A DNA stretch of 64,000 bases from CAXXOK01 sp963678055 (GCA_963678055.1 OY782679.1:2418001-2482000); one strand, 5' to 3'; counted from the stretch's first letter, positions 54,958 to 63,946 are shown. Notes: generated by a model from the sequence alone, not told the origin. A program made the numbers and translations.

Positions 54958-55851
54958 CTAATAATGTACGCGACGTTTGGCGACCCGTAGCTGGATCACC
55001 GTAAACATCAGGATGATAAAGAACAGCACCACCGCCGCGGCGGACGCGATGCCAAAGTTCCAGTTGACATAAAACTGCTTGTAAATATAGTACACCACTG
55101 TAATACAGCTGTTGGCCGGTCCGGCTTTGCCACCAAACAGCGCAAAGACCTCGGCATAGACCTTGAACGAGCTGATCATCCCGATGATGAACGTATAGGC
55201 AATGATCGGCGATAACAGCGGCACCGTGATGCGGCTGAACTGCCGCCAGCGGCTGGCGGAATCGACCCGCGCGGCCTGGTAGTAATGCTTGCCGATGGTT
55301 TGCAGTCCTGCCAAAAAGATGATGATATTAAACGCCAGGCTTTTCCATATGCTGAAAATGATCAGCGCCGGAAGCGCCGTGGAAGGCCGGTTCAGCCACT
55401 GTACAGGTGGTATGCCCACCAGCCCAAGAATATAGTTGATTAACCCGTAGTTGGAATGGTACAGCCACCCAAACACTATGCCCATCGCCACCACCGAGGT
55501 GACATACGGCAGGAAATACACCGTCTGGAAAAAGCCGCGCAGGCGGATTTTTTCATTCATCAGCACCGCCAGCACCAGCGAAATGGCAATGGAGCTGGGC
55601 ACAACGAGAATCACGTACAGGAAAGTGTTTCCCAGTGCTTTACGGAACTCCCGGTCGCCGAAAATATAGCGGTAGTTATCAATCCCATACGAAAGCACCG
55701 TATCGGTGGAAAACTTGTACTTGGTATAAAAGCTCATTAAAAAGGCGCGCAGCAACGGATAGACCACAAACAGCGTCACCACAGCAAGTGCCGGAAGGAC
55801 ATACAGCAGGCCCTTCCATTTGCCGGGTTCAAGCGTGCGTTTGTTCATCAT
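54958..55851 (-). CDS. sugar ABC transporter permease (UgpA-like)
   Basis: This 297-residue permease has six hydrophobic segments and an E-A-A-type loop Y-Q-A-A-R-V-D-S-A-S. The start (55851, or the next codon 55848) overlaps the ATPase stop, so translation is coupled. The operon order is ATPase, permease, permease, binding protein. Confidence 0.92.
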   Translation of the reverse strand: MMNKRTLEPGKWKGLLYVLPALAVVTLFVVYPLLRAFLMSFYTKYKFSTDTVLSYGIDNYRYIFGDREFRKALGNTFLYVILVVPSSIAISLVLAVLMNEKIRLRGFFQTVYFLPYVTSVVAMGIVFGWLYHSNYGLINYILGLVGIPPVQWLNRPSTALPALIIFSIWKSLAFNIIIFLAGLQTIGKHYYQAARVDSASRWRQFSRITVPLLSPIIAYTFIIGMISSFKVYAEVFALFGGKAGPANSCITVVYYIYKQFYVNWNFGIASAAAVVLFFIILMFTVIQLRVAKRRVHY

Positions 55852-56894
55852 AGCGTGCCCACCAGCGCTTTCCCCTGCGCGTCAAACAACAGGATGCGCC
55901 CCGGTTTGATATGCAGGTGCAGTATGCTGCCGGGCCGGATCACCGTTTCGGTGTCCACCAGGGCTTTAATGCGCTGGCCGCCAAGCTCGAAGGTGACAAT
56001 CAAATCGCGGCCCAGCATTTCGGCATGGTCTACGGTTACGGCAAGGCCGTTATCGCTCAGGGCAAAGGCCTCCGGCCGTATACCGGCCAGCAGCCTGCCG
56101 GGTTTCATTTCTTTGGCCTCGGTAAGCTTCACATCGCCGCAGTACAAAGCCCCGTCTTTTACCTCCGCCTCCAGAATATTGATCGGCGGGGTGCCTAAAA
56201 ACTTGGCTACAAACAGGTTGGCCGGGTTTCTGTACATCAGCTGGGGTTCTTCATACTGTTGCAGCGCACCATCGCGGATGACGGCAATCCGATCGGAAAT
56301 GCTCATGGCCTCTTCCTGGTCATGGGTGACAAACACCGAGGTGATGCCCACCTCGCGCTGAATGCGGCGGATTTCCTCGCGGGTTTCCATGCGCAAACGC
56401 GCGTCCAGGTTGGACAGCGGTTCATCCAGCAGTAATAGCTTGGGTTTTTTCGCCAGTGCACGGGCGATGGCCACGCGCTGCTGCTGCCCGCCCGACAGCT
56501 CCGACGGTTTCCGCTGCAGCAGTTCCTTGATCTGTACCAGCTCCGCCATTTCCTCGGCCATGGCTGTCGCCTTGGGCTTAGGGGTCTTTACATTGAGCAG
56601 CGGAAACATAATGTTTTGCAGCACCGTCATGTGTGGGTAGAGGGCGTAATTTTGGAACACCAGCCCGATGCCGCGCTTTTCAGGCGGGACACGGGTCACG
56701 TTTTCATCACCGAACCATATTTCGCCTTCATCGGGCATTAAAAGTCCCGCCAGCATAAACAGCGTGGTCGATTTGCCACAGCCCGAAGGGCCCAGCAAGC
56801 CAATCATCTCGCCATCGTTTAGGGTCAAACTGAGATCGTCTACAGCGACCACACTGCCGAATCGTTTGGTTAACCGTTCCAGTCTTACTTCCAT
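55848..56894 (-). CDS. sugar ABC transporter ATPase (UgpC/MsmK-like)
   Basis: This 348-residue ATPase has Walker A G-P-S-G-C-G-K-S-T near residue 38, the signature L-S-G-G-Q-Q-Q-R, Walker B L-L-L-D-E-P-L-S-N-L-D, and a C-terminal TOBE-type part. CUT1 ATPases of this type often serve several sugar transporters. The ATG at 56894 follows GAGG; upstream in-frame starts give an unrelated extension. Confidence 0.94.
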   Translation of the reverse strand: MEVRLERLTKRFGSVVAVDDLSLTLNDGEMIGLLGPSGCGKSTTLFMLAGLLMPDEGEIWFGDENVTRVPPEKRGIGLVFQNYALYPHMTVLQNIMFPLLNVKTPKPKATAMAEEMAELVQIKELLQRKPSELSGGQQQRVAIARALAKKPKLLLLDEPLSNLDARLRMETREEIRRIQREVGITSVFVTHDQEEAMSISDRIAVIRDGALQQYEEPQLMYRNPANLFVAKFLGTPPINILEAEVKDGALYCGDVKLTEAKEMKPGRLLAGIRPEAFALSDNGLAVTVDHAEMLGRDLIVTFELGGQRIKALVDTETVIRPGSILHLHIKPGRILLFDAQGKALVGTL

Positions 56895-57200
56895 CCGTTC
56901 AACCTCACTGGGGTTTTCTGTTTTGTTTGGGCACACAGAAACGTACATCCATTGCGTGGGTTTCGCACTGCGCACTCCTACTGTATATCACATGTCTGTT
57001 ATATCCAATATTATAGCAGATTAAACCTGTGTAAACCATAAGTTCATCAAATTGTAAAACAATGAAGTAAGATTTTAAAACGTTTCTCACAATGTAAAGG
57101 AGCATGCTTATTTGTTTCATTTTCCGCAATTTATGGTATAGTGTACACAGATATCAATCAACACCACCGTTGAGATATGCCCTATGAACGGAGGTTTAGA
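56895..57200. other. divergent control region
   Basis: This gap of about 305 bases separates the ABC ATPase gene (minus) from the DegV fusion gene (plus). A TATAAT lies on the minus strand at 57010-57015, with a TTTACA 14 bases before it (57030-57035), a short spacing. A TATAGT lies on the plus strand at 57137-57142. The rest is A/T-rich with no further structure I can name. Confidence 0.55.
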
Positions 57201-59018
57201 ATGGAAAATACTATGCAACACCAACAGGCAAACGGAGGCGACCTTTTGCATTGGTTTTCTTCCGGTGCAAACGAAATAAACGCCCACGTAAAACACTTGA
57301 ACCTAATTAATGTTTTCCCCGTGGCTGATGGCGATACCGGCACAAACCTGGCCGTTACGCTGCGTGCCATGGTGGAAAGTGCTAAACCCGTGGAAAGCTT
57401 TCACCGCATGCTCAAAGACATCTCCCAGTCAGCCCTGGAAGGGGCGCGGGGTAACTCCGGCACCATTTTTGCCGCCTATATCAGCGGCCTGGCGCTGGAA
57501 AGCATAGACTACCAAACCGTAACCCCGGAAGAGTTTTCCGGCATTGCGGTCAACGCCGTCAAGCACCTGTACTCGGCGGTGGAAAACCCGCAGGAAGGCA
57601 CGCTGATGAGCGTGATTCGGGACTGGGCGCAATACCTGCAAAGCAACAAAGGCCAGTTCCATCGCTTTAACGAGCTGTTCCACAACGCCTATCACTATGC
57701 CGTGGAACTGCTGGACAAAACCAAAACACAACTGGATGTACTGCGCAAAAATAACGTGGTCGATGCCGGTGCCGCCGGCTTTGTGCGCTTTCTGGAGGGC
57801 ATCAACCGCGTGTTTTCCGGTACGCAAGCCGTGGAAAGCATCGCTGACGAACCCTTTGACGCGCCGATTGTCGATGACACGGCTTCCGCTTACCGCTACT
57901 GCACCGAAGCCCTGGTTGGACTAGGCGACAACGCTATGGATGACCCCGATGCGTTTGCCAAGTCTGTACAATCGGCCTTTGACCCCTATGGCGATTCCAT
58001 TATTGCCAGTGCGCGCGGCGGGAAGCTGAAAGTACACATCCACACCAATGCTCCCGAGCAGGTGATGGAAACACTGGAAAACTACGGCGAGCTGCTGTTC
58101 CAGAAGGCCGACGACATGCACCTGCAAAGCAGGCTGCGGGCGGCAACGCCCGGCGGTGTCGGACTGGTGACCGATTCCATTGCCGATCTGCCCGACAACT
58201 TTCTGCTGGAACACAATATTACCGTGCTGCCCCTTGGCGTACTGCGAGGGACGACGGCGTATCTGGATAAGCTGACCATCCGTTTAAAGCAGCTGTTCCG
58301 CGTTATGGACAGCGAGGGTGCCTATCCCTCTACCTCCATGCCGGAGCCGGCACGCATCCGTACCATGCTGTCGGCGGCGCAGGAGCATTTCGATTCCTTA
58401 ATCGTGCTCAGCGTTGCAGACAAGTTAAGCGGTACCTATCAGGCGGTGCTCAAAGCCGCGCAGGAACTCTCCACCCCCGAAAAGCCCATCACCGTGGTGG
58501 ATACCAAGCTCAACTCCGGTGCGCAGGGCCTGCTGGTTCGACGCGCAGCGGAGATGGTTGCCGATGGCGCCGCATATGACGATATCCTGACCGCCGTAAA
58601 AAACCGCATTCCCCGCACGAAAATTTACGTGTGCCTGAATACCCTGTACTATGCCGTGCGCGGTGGGCGCGTGCCCAACACTGTCGGCCAAATCGGCATG
58701 AAGCTGAAACTGCGCCCCATAATGACCTTGGACAAGCATGGGCATGGTGCGGCCTTCGGTATGGCATTCAGCCAAAAAGGGCTGACGAAAAAGATTATGC
58801 GTCTGGTGAAAAAAGCCATGGACAACGGCGGTGTGGAAGCCTATAGCATCGTCCACGGCGATAATCTACCGCTGGCCAAAGCCTATGCCGAGGAACTAAC
58901 ACGCATTACGGGACAGCCGCCGGCGTTTATCAGCGAAATCTCCTCCGCAGTCGCTATTCACTCCGGTCCCGGTACCGTAGCTGTGTGCCTGACTGCGAAA
59001 GAGGGTGACACCGCATGA
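57201..59018 (+). CDS. FakA-FakB-type fusion: DhaL kinase plus DegV fatty-acid-binding domain
   Basis: This 605-residue protein joins three parts. Residues 1 to about 200 form a DhaL kinase domain with the Mg/ATP motif D-G-D-T-G-T-N at 43-49 and G-A-R-G-N-S-G near 90. About 225-300 form a FakA middle domain with the zinc-type Y-C-T-E and H-I-H-T. Residues from about 320 to the end form a DegV domain of the FakB type, with G-L-V-T-D-S-I-A-D, T-S-M-P-E-P and L-S-G-T-Y. In other bacteria FakA phosphorylates a fatty acid held by a separate FakB. The C-terminal FakA domain seems replaced by DegV. The ATG follows CGGAGG. Confidence 0.9.
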   Translation: MENTMQHQQANGGDLLHWFSSGANEINAHVKHLNLINVFPVADGDTGTNLAVTLRAMVESAKPVESFHRMLKDISQSALEGARGNSGTIFAAYISGLALESIDYQTVTPEEFSGIAVNAVKHLYSAVENPQEGTLMSVIRDWAQYLQSNKGQFHRFNELFHNAYHYAVELLDKTKTQLDVLRKNNVVDAGAAGFVRFLEGINRVFSGTQAVESIADEPFDAPIVDDTASAYRYCTEALVGLGDNAMDDPDAFAKSVQSAFDPYGDSIIASARGGKLKVHIHTNAPEQVMETLENYGELLFQKADDMHLQSRLRAATPGGVGLVTDSIADLPDNFLLEHNITVLPLGVLRGTTAYLDKLTIRLKQLFRVMDSEGAYPSTSMPEPARIRTMLSAAQEHFDSLIVLSVADKLSGTYQAVLKAAQELSTPEKPITVVDTKLNSGAQGLLVRRAAEMVADGAAYDDILTAVKNRIPRTKIYVCLNTLYYAVRGGRVPNTVGQIGMKLKLRPIMTLDKHGHGAAFGMAFSQKGLTKKIMRLVKKAMDNGGVEAYSIVHGDNLPLAKAYAEELTRITGQPPAFISEISSAVAIHSGPGTVAVCLTAKEGDTA

Positions 59019-59797
59019 CAACCGCCGCAATGATAATTTTCGTTTTCTTTGCCGCGTTGTTTTTCATTGGCACAGCCATTCAAAACAACTCCATTGTGGA
59101 CATCGGATGGGGCCCGGGGTTTGTGGTCACAGCGTGGATGCTGTACCTGTCCACCTCCCCCCGAAACCTGCCCTTTCTTTTGATGACGCTGATGATTACC
59201 CTGTGGGGACTGCGGCTGTACCTGCATATTGCTCGCCGCAATGCCAATAAGGGCGAGGATTTCCGCTACGTCAACTTCCGCAAATCCTGGGGAAAATGGG
59301 TGGTTCCCCGCGCATTTTTCCAGGTGTATATGCTGCAGGGCGTGTTCATGTTCATGATCTCGCTGCCGGTGATTTTAAAACCCGACGTACAGCCGCAGGT
59401 CAGCCTGTCGCTGCTGCTGATCGGGGTCGTCGTATTCGGCATTGGTCTATTGTTTGAGGCTCTTGGTGATCATCAGCTGCGGGTATTTCTGCAAAACCCC
59501 GAAAACAAGGGAAAACTGATGACCGAGGGCCTTTGGGCCTACACCCGGCACCCCAATTACTTTGGCGAAGCCGTGCTGTGGTGGGGCGTGTTCTTTGTGG
59601 GCTTAAGCGGCGGTGTAACGCTGCTGTCGGTTATCAGCCCCATTACCATTACACTGCTACTATTGTTTGTATCCGGCGTTCCGATGCTGGAAAAAGCAAT
59701 GAAGAAAAAACCGGGCTTTGATGCCTATGCGGCGCGTACAAGCATCTTCGTACCGTGGTTCCCCAAACGTCCTAAAACAGAGGAGGATACACCATGA
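59015..59797 (+). CDS. DUF1295 membrane protein, steroid 5-alpha-reductase-like fold
   Basis: This 260-residue protein has about six hydrophobic segments and the family's patterns: V-D-I-G-W-G near residue 28, R-L-Y-L-H-I-A-R-R-N, and W-x-Y-T-R-H-P-N-Y-F-G-E near 177-188. The last motif is shared with isoprenylcysteine and phosphatidylethanolamine methyltransferases and 5-alpha reductases. A role in lipid reduction or methylation is possible. It overlaps the DegV fusion by four bases (ATGA). Confidence 0.9.
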   Translation: MTTAAMIIFVFFAALFFIGTAIQNNSIVDIGWGPGFVVTAWMLYLSTSPRNLPFLLMTLMITLWGLRLYLHIARRNANKGEDFRYVNFRKSWGKWVVPRAFFQVYMLQGVFMFMISLPVILKPDVQPQVSLSLLLIGVVVFGIGLLFEALGDHQLRVFLQNPENKGKLMTEGLWAYTRHPNYFGEAVLWWGVFFVGLSGGVTLLSVISPITITLLLLFVSGVPMLEKAMKKKPGFDAYAARTSIFVPWFPKRPKTEEDTP

Positions 59798-60207
59798 GTT
59801 TGGATTTCACATGGGCCGGACTGCGCAACTATGCCATCGTCCTGGCCGTGTTTCTGATCATCGACGGCCTGTGGCTGATGGTGATCGCTAAAAACCTGTA
59901 CGCCGAGCACCTTGGATACCTGATGGCTGAAAAACCGCGTTTACTGGCCGCGCTGGTGTTCTACATGCTGTTCAGCGTCGGGCTGCTCGCCTTCGTAGTC
60001 AACCCGGCACTTTCCGCCGGAAGCTGGACCAAAGCGCTGCTGCCCGGTCTGCTGTTTGGCCTGATTACCTATGCCACCTACGATTTGACCAACCTGGCCA
60101 CCGTGAAGGACTGGCCTGTGCTGATCACCGTGATTGACCTTGCCTGGGGCAGCTTTGTCAGCGCCGCTACGGCAACGATCGGGTATTTCATTATCCGCTT
60201 GTTCTAA
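59794..60207 (+). CDS. DUF2177 membrane protein
   Basis: This 137-residue protein has four hydrophobic segments and the family pattern: F-L-I-I-D-G-L-W-L near residue 20, G-L-L-F-G-L-I-T-Y-A-T-Y-D-L-T-N-L-A-T and W-G-S-F. The function of the family is unknown. Its start overlaps the DUF1295 stop by four bases (ATGA), so the three genes form a tight operon. Confidence 0.9.
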   Translation: MSLDFTWAGLRNYAIVLAVFLIIDGLWLMVIAKNLYAEHLGYLMAEKPRLLAALVFYMLFSVGLLAFVVNPALSAGSWTKALLPGLLFGLITYATYDLTNLATVKDWPVLITVIDLAWGSFVSAATATIGYFIIRLF

Positions 60208-60256
60208 GCATTTTACACAGTACTTTCTTTGCACGAAACTACAAACATACAAAATC

Positions 60257-60289
60257 AACCGTCCGCCATTGCAATGGCGGACGGTTGTT
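60257..60289 (+). terminator. terminator of the DegV-fusion operon
   Basis: CAACCGTCCGCCATTG/CAATGGCGGACGGTTG is a perfect stem with a TTGTTTTCC tail. Confidence 0.9.
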
Positions 60290-60326
60290 GTTTTCCGTTT
60301 ATTTCATGCGTTTCGGAAAGGCTCGA

Positions 60327-61460
60327 TTACCGGTTTTGCAGATTCTGGGCAAACAGCCAGTCGATAATCTCCTGATCGTTCACAGCCGGGAACCAGCCCC
60401 AGTGCAGGATAAAGCCCACATCAAACAGATCGTACTCTGCCATGTCTGCATGCGACCAGATCGTATAATGGAAATTGGGGTTGTTTTCTTCCATATACGG
60501 AATGTGATAGGTCTGCATCTCGATATCGCCCTTGGTCGGGTCGCCGTCAGCAATGACGCTCCACAGCGGCAGATTTGCATCCGCGATCACATCCCAGCCG
60601 GTGCCGCCCCAATCGTCGCCCGTTTCAGGATCCGGATCGTAGGCGTGCCAGTAGAGACAGTGCAGGGACGCTGCAACGAAATCGATGTTGTAGGTATCAA
60701 ACCAAAGCGTGGACTGCCAGGCGGAGAAGCCAACGGCGTAGATGCGGTTTTCGTCTACGATGCCTTCGGCAACCAGCTTGTCGGCCATCGCACGGATGTC
60801 ATCCAGCTTCGTTTTGTCACAGCTGGTTTCTGCCGGAATCTGGGGAACCAGCACCACGCAAGGATGCTTGGCCTGATATTCGGGTTCTGCCCAGCATACG
60901 GCACCGCGATAATCGACCAGCGGCAGATAGGTATCGTCGCCGCGCTCGCCCGCGCCATGGAACCAAATGATCAGCGGAAGCTTTTCATCGGTGTCCGGCT
61001 TGTAAATGCGGTAGTTTGCCTCATCAGTCCAAACGACTTCGAATTCGTCCACCACGGCGGTGTCGAACGATACGACATCGTCCTTGGTGAAGCTGAACAA
61101 CACCTGACCATCCACAACACAGCTGATCATGAAGCCCTGTTTCATCAGGAACGGGTCTACTTCGATGGTCATAAAGCCATTGATGACAGTCACATCTTCA
61201 ACGCCATCAGAATACCATGCAAATGACGGATGCACCTTGTTGTTTTCAATCAACAGGTTGTCTACGTCGATGTCGGTTGCGTCGAAGTCCTCGGCGAGTT
61301 CCACCGTAAAGGAATCAACAAACCACCCCAGATCCTCCACGTGTGTTTTGGCAGTCACGGCTACCACGGGTGTGTTGGCAGGCGCTTCCTGGGCAAATGC
61401 CGGTACCATGCTCAGAAACATTACCATGCCGATTACAAGTGCTACGATTCTACGATTCAT
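60327..61460 (-). CDS. secreted esterase-like alpha/beta hydrolase with unusual nucleophile elbow
   Basis: This 377-residue protein has a signal peptide (about 1-24, ending A-F-A), an N-terminal beta domain (about 30-150) and a hydrolase domain. The oxyanion region is I-I-W-F-H-G-A-G-E-R-G near residue 183. The serine elbow reads G-F-S-A-W where G-x-S-x-G is usual. A possible catalytic His lies in W-S-H-A-D. It resembles PHB-depolymerase/esterase-like secreted enzymes. The ATG follows AAGGAG. Activity is uncertain. Confidence 0.82.
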   Translation of the reverse strand: MNRRIVALVIGMVMFLSMVPAFAQEAPANTPVVAVTAKTHVEDLGWFVDSFTVELAEDFDATDIDVDNLLIENNKVHPSFAWYSDGVEDVTVINGFMTIEVDPFLMKQGFMISCVVDGQVLFSFTKDDVVSFDTAVVDEFEVVWTDEANYRIYKPDTDEKLPLIIWFHGAGERGDDTYLPLVDYRGAVCWAEPEYQAKHPCVVLVPQIPAETSCDKTKLDDIRAMADKLVAEGIVDENRIYAVGFSAWQSTLWFDTYNIDFVAASLHCLYWHAYDPDPETGDDWGGTGWDVIADANLPLWSVIADGDPTKGDIEMQTYHIPYMEENNPNFHYTIWSHADMAEYDLFDVGFILHWGWFPAVNDQEIIDWLFAQNLQNR

Positions 61461-61768
61461 GCCTGCAGTCTCCTTTCAATCTCCAGTCCAATATGTTCAC
61501 TTTTATACGGTCTCTGGCCATCCTCTTTGTACCATTCCATTGTCGATCGGTATTCTTTTCACAAGTCACGCTACGCCGGAGTTTGGCCATTCTGTCTATC
61601 ATAGTAGTCAAACGCAGCCACGAATGAAATACACAGATTTATGAATTGTGTTCAATTACTTACGGTCTTTTGCCTTGGTTTTTTATGCATGTTGCGTAAG
61701 GTGAAAATATTCCTGTATCACATGGAAATTTTCATCCTTGCACAACCTTGTTCTCGAAATGCAAACAT
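61461..61768. other. gap before the esterase gene, nothing recognised
   Basis: These 308 bases separate the start of the esterase-like gene from the terminator of the flavin reductase gene, both on the minus strand. I see A/T-rich sequence and no convincing promoter, RNA gene or reading frame. Confidence 0.5.
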
Positions 61769-61794
61769 AAAAACCGCCGATTGACGGCGGCTTA
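61769..61794 (-). terminator. terminator of the flavin reductase gene
   Basis: On the minus strand AAGCCGCCG/CGGCGG with a TTTTTATG tail lies about 30 bases after the stop. Confidence 0.85.
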
Positions 61795-61825
61795 CATTGT
61801 AGTTCCCTTGCAGAATGGATTTTTG

Positions 61826-62476
61826 TCAGTACTCCCCCATGTCCCGCAGCTTTTGCAAAACCGCAATAAAGTCATGCGCCTTGCCTGCGTAGGTTTCGGG
61901 ATTGACGGGGTAATGCACGTTGTACAGGTAGCCCTGCTCGCTATAGCGGCCCTGTTTTTCCTCATCCAAATACGCTTCGTCCATGCAGATGTTTTTCACT
62001 TTCAAGCAAAGCAGTGTATGGTCGCTGCCCTCGGTAAGGTCTTTTTCCCAGTGATAGTCACATTCCAGCGCTAAAAAGCACTCCTGAATGCGCGGAGCGT
62101 TCACGGTGGTTGCCGGTTCGGCTGTCAGGCCGGAGGCGGCGATTTCGTCAAGCTCCCACTGGTTATTCTGTATGGTTTTCACGCAGCGGTCGTACACATC
62201 CTGCGCCGGAAAGTTCAGCACACATACGCCAGTATCCTTCAGCGTTTGATAGAAGTGCCCCTGCTTGTACACCGCCGACAAGATGGCGAAAAAACCATCT
62301 GCATTGCCGGTAAAGGTCGCCCAGGATTGCAGGCAGGCATTCGGCTTGCCATCCGGTTTATAGGTCGTCGCCACAAACAGCGGTGACGGAATGGCCGTGA
62401 CAAAGTCCATCCACGAAAAGCCATAGGTTTCCATGCCCTCCATGGTCGGCGGGATGGCGGAATACTCTTTCTTCAT
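61826..62476 (-). CDS. flavin reductase family protein
   Basis: This 216-residue FMN-binding split-barrel protein has A-T-T-Y-K-P-D-G-K-P-N-A near residue 36 and later D-T-G-V-C-V-L-N-F-P. It belongs to the flavin reductase/DIM6 group that binds FMN and reduces flavin or acts on small substrates. The ATG follows AGAGAGGG. The role is unknown, and it is monocistronic. Confidence 0.88.
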   Translation of the reverse strand: MKKEYSAIPPTMEGMETYGFSWMDFVTAIPSPLFVATTYKPDGKPNACLQSWATFTGNADGFFAILSAVYKQGHFYQTLKDTGVCVLNFPAQDVYDRCVKTIQNNQWELDEIAASGLTAEPATTVNAPRIQECFLALECDYHWEKDLTEGSDHTLLCLKVKNICMDEAYLDEEKQGRYSEQGYLYNVHYPVNPETYAGKAHDFIAVLQKLRDMGEY

Positions 62477-62582
62477 GTCGATCCCTCTCTTTTCGGTCTA
62501 ATTGTCAAACGCAAGCATACTGTACCCCCATTATACCCGGCAACCGCAACCGGTGCAACGCCAGCTCTTCAGAAATTACCGC

Positions 62583-62611
62583 TTGACATATCTACCATCA
62601 TTCCTTATTAT
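62583..62611 (+). promoter_or_regulatory. promoter of the HTH-hydrolase operon
   Basis: TTGACA (62583-62588) and TATTAT (62606-62611) are 17 bases apart. A short inverted repeat lies just after (TATTGGTAATA, 62618-62628) and could be an operator. Confidence 0.8.
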
Positions 62612-62642
62612 ATCCTATATTGGTAATATTAAGGAGTTTATT

Positions 62643-63095
62643 ATGCGTAACGATTACTATTCCGTAGCGCAAATCGCCGAGATGCTCCATATGCATCCCA
62701 AAACCATACAGCGCTATATCCGCCAAGGCCAGCTGCAGGCAAACAAAATCGGGAAAAGCTGGCGTGTTTCCGGCCACGAGCTCAGCCGGTTTGCAGAGAC
62801 AACCCAATCTTCACAGACTAGCACCCAGGCGGCGCCGCTACCGGAACGCACCAAAGTATCCGTTGTCATGGATATTGCGGTCATCGGCCAGGAGCATGCC
62901 ACTGGCCTGATCCAGTCTCTCCAGGCGGCCATGAATGTAAAACCAGTTGAATACGATAAGGCCTCACTGTTTACGCAGTACATCAAGGAGCTTTCCATCG
63001 TACGGCTAACCCTGTGGGGAAATCTTCCGTTCTCGGCGGCCGTATTGGACTTAACGAACACATATCTCAACCAACCCAAGGAGTCAACGGAATGA
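62643..63095 (+). CDS. helix-turn-helix (excisionase/MerR-like) regulator
   Basis: This 150-residue protein has an N-terminal winged HTH of the excisionase type: Y-Y-S-V-A-Q-I-A-E-M-L, H-P-K-T-I-Q-R-Y-I, G-K-S-W-R-V. A proline/serine-rich linker (about 55-75) and a C-terminal domain of about 75 residues with a mixed alpha/beta pattern follow. I cannot name that domain; it may bind a ligand. The ATG follows AAGGAG. It overlaps the alpha/beta hydrolase gene by four bases. Confidence 0.85.
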   Translation: MRNDYYSVAQIAEMLHMHPKTIQRYIRQGQLQANKIGKSWRVSGHELSRFAETTQSSQTSTQAAPLPERTKVSVVMDIAVIGQEHATGLIQSLQAAMNVKPVEYDKASLFTQYIKELSIVRLTLWGNLPFSAAVLDLTNTYLNQPKESTE

Positions 63096-63922
63096 ACAAG
63101 CAGAGTGTATTTCAATCCATTGCCGGGCGCGATGCCATTCGCGCTTTTTACAGCGGTATACTGGACATGGTGCCGCTGAACCAAAAAACCGTTACAACGA
63201 GCTACGGCAGCACCTTTGTGCTGGAAGCAGGCGATGTCAGCAAACCTGCTGTTGTCCTGCTGCATGGCTCATGCAGCAACAGCGCAGCCTGGTTTGGCGA
63301 TATGCCAGCGCTTGCATCGCAATATCACGTTGTAGCCGTTGATATCCCCGGCGAGCCCGGTGGCAGTCAAGAATACAGACTGAATTTCCAGTCCGATGAC
63401 CATGCCCACTGGCTACTTGAAACGCTGGACGCGCTTGGTATTGCAAAAGCAGCAATCATCGGTAATTCGATGGGTGGTTGGATTGCGCTGCAGTTTGCCA
63501 TTGCATTCCCAGCAAGGTGCACTGCCTTAGCCCTGATTGCAGCATCCGGTATTGTAGCGCCCAAAGACGCTTTTTTGCAGCAAATTGCAAATGCCAATAC
63601 GCAGGTGGATACCAGAAATCAAATCAACGAAACGATGACAGCCGAGGCCGCACTGCCCCCGGAAGTATTGGCCTTCATGGCGCTGGTTGCAGAGCACTTC
63701 CAGCCATACACGCAAGCACTTGCCGTTGCAGCGGACGAACAACTAAAGCGTTTGACCATGCCTGTGCTCTTTCTTGCCGGAACCGCTGATAACACCATGG
63801 ATGTACAGGCCGCCGCCAGTCGCCTGTCCGCGCTGGTGCCTCATGCACAAATCATATTGCAGGACGGCGCACACATCATCACAACCGCAGCGCAGCAGTT
63901 CCTTCCGTTCCTGATGCAGTAA
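63092..63922 (+). CDS. alpha/beta hydrolase
   Basis: This 276-residue cytosolic hydrolase has the oxyanion motif L-H-G-S-C-S-N near residue 56, the nucleophile elbow G-N-S-M-G-G near 123, a catalytic Asp in G-T-A-D-N and His in G-A-H-I near the end. The substrate is unknown. The ATG at 63092 overlaps the regulator's stop (ATGA), so the two are coupled and the regulator may sense its substrate or product. Confidence 0.92.
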   Translation: MNKQSVFQSIAGRDAIRAFYSGILDMVPLNQKTVTTSYGSTFVLEAGDVSKPAVVLLHGSCSNSAAWFGDMPALASQYHVVAVDIPGEPGGSQEYRLNFQSDDHAHWLLETLDALGIAKAAIIGNSMGGWIALQFAIAFPARCTALALIAASGIVAPKDAFLQQIANANTQVDTRNQINETMTAEAALPPEVLAFMALVAEHFQPYTQALAVAADEQLKRLTMPVLFLAGTADNTMDVQAAASRLSALVPHAQIILQDGAHIITTAAQQFLPFLMQ

Positions 63923-63946
63923 CCATGCGCCTGTTTACGGTTTTTG

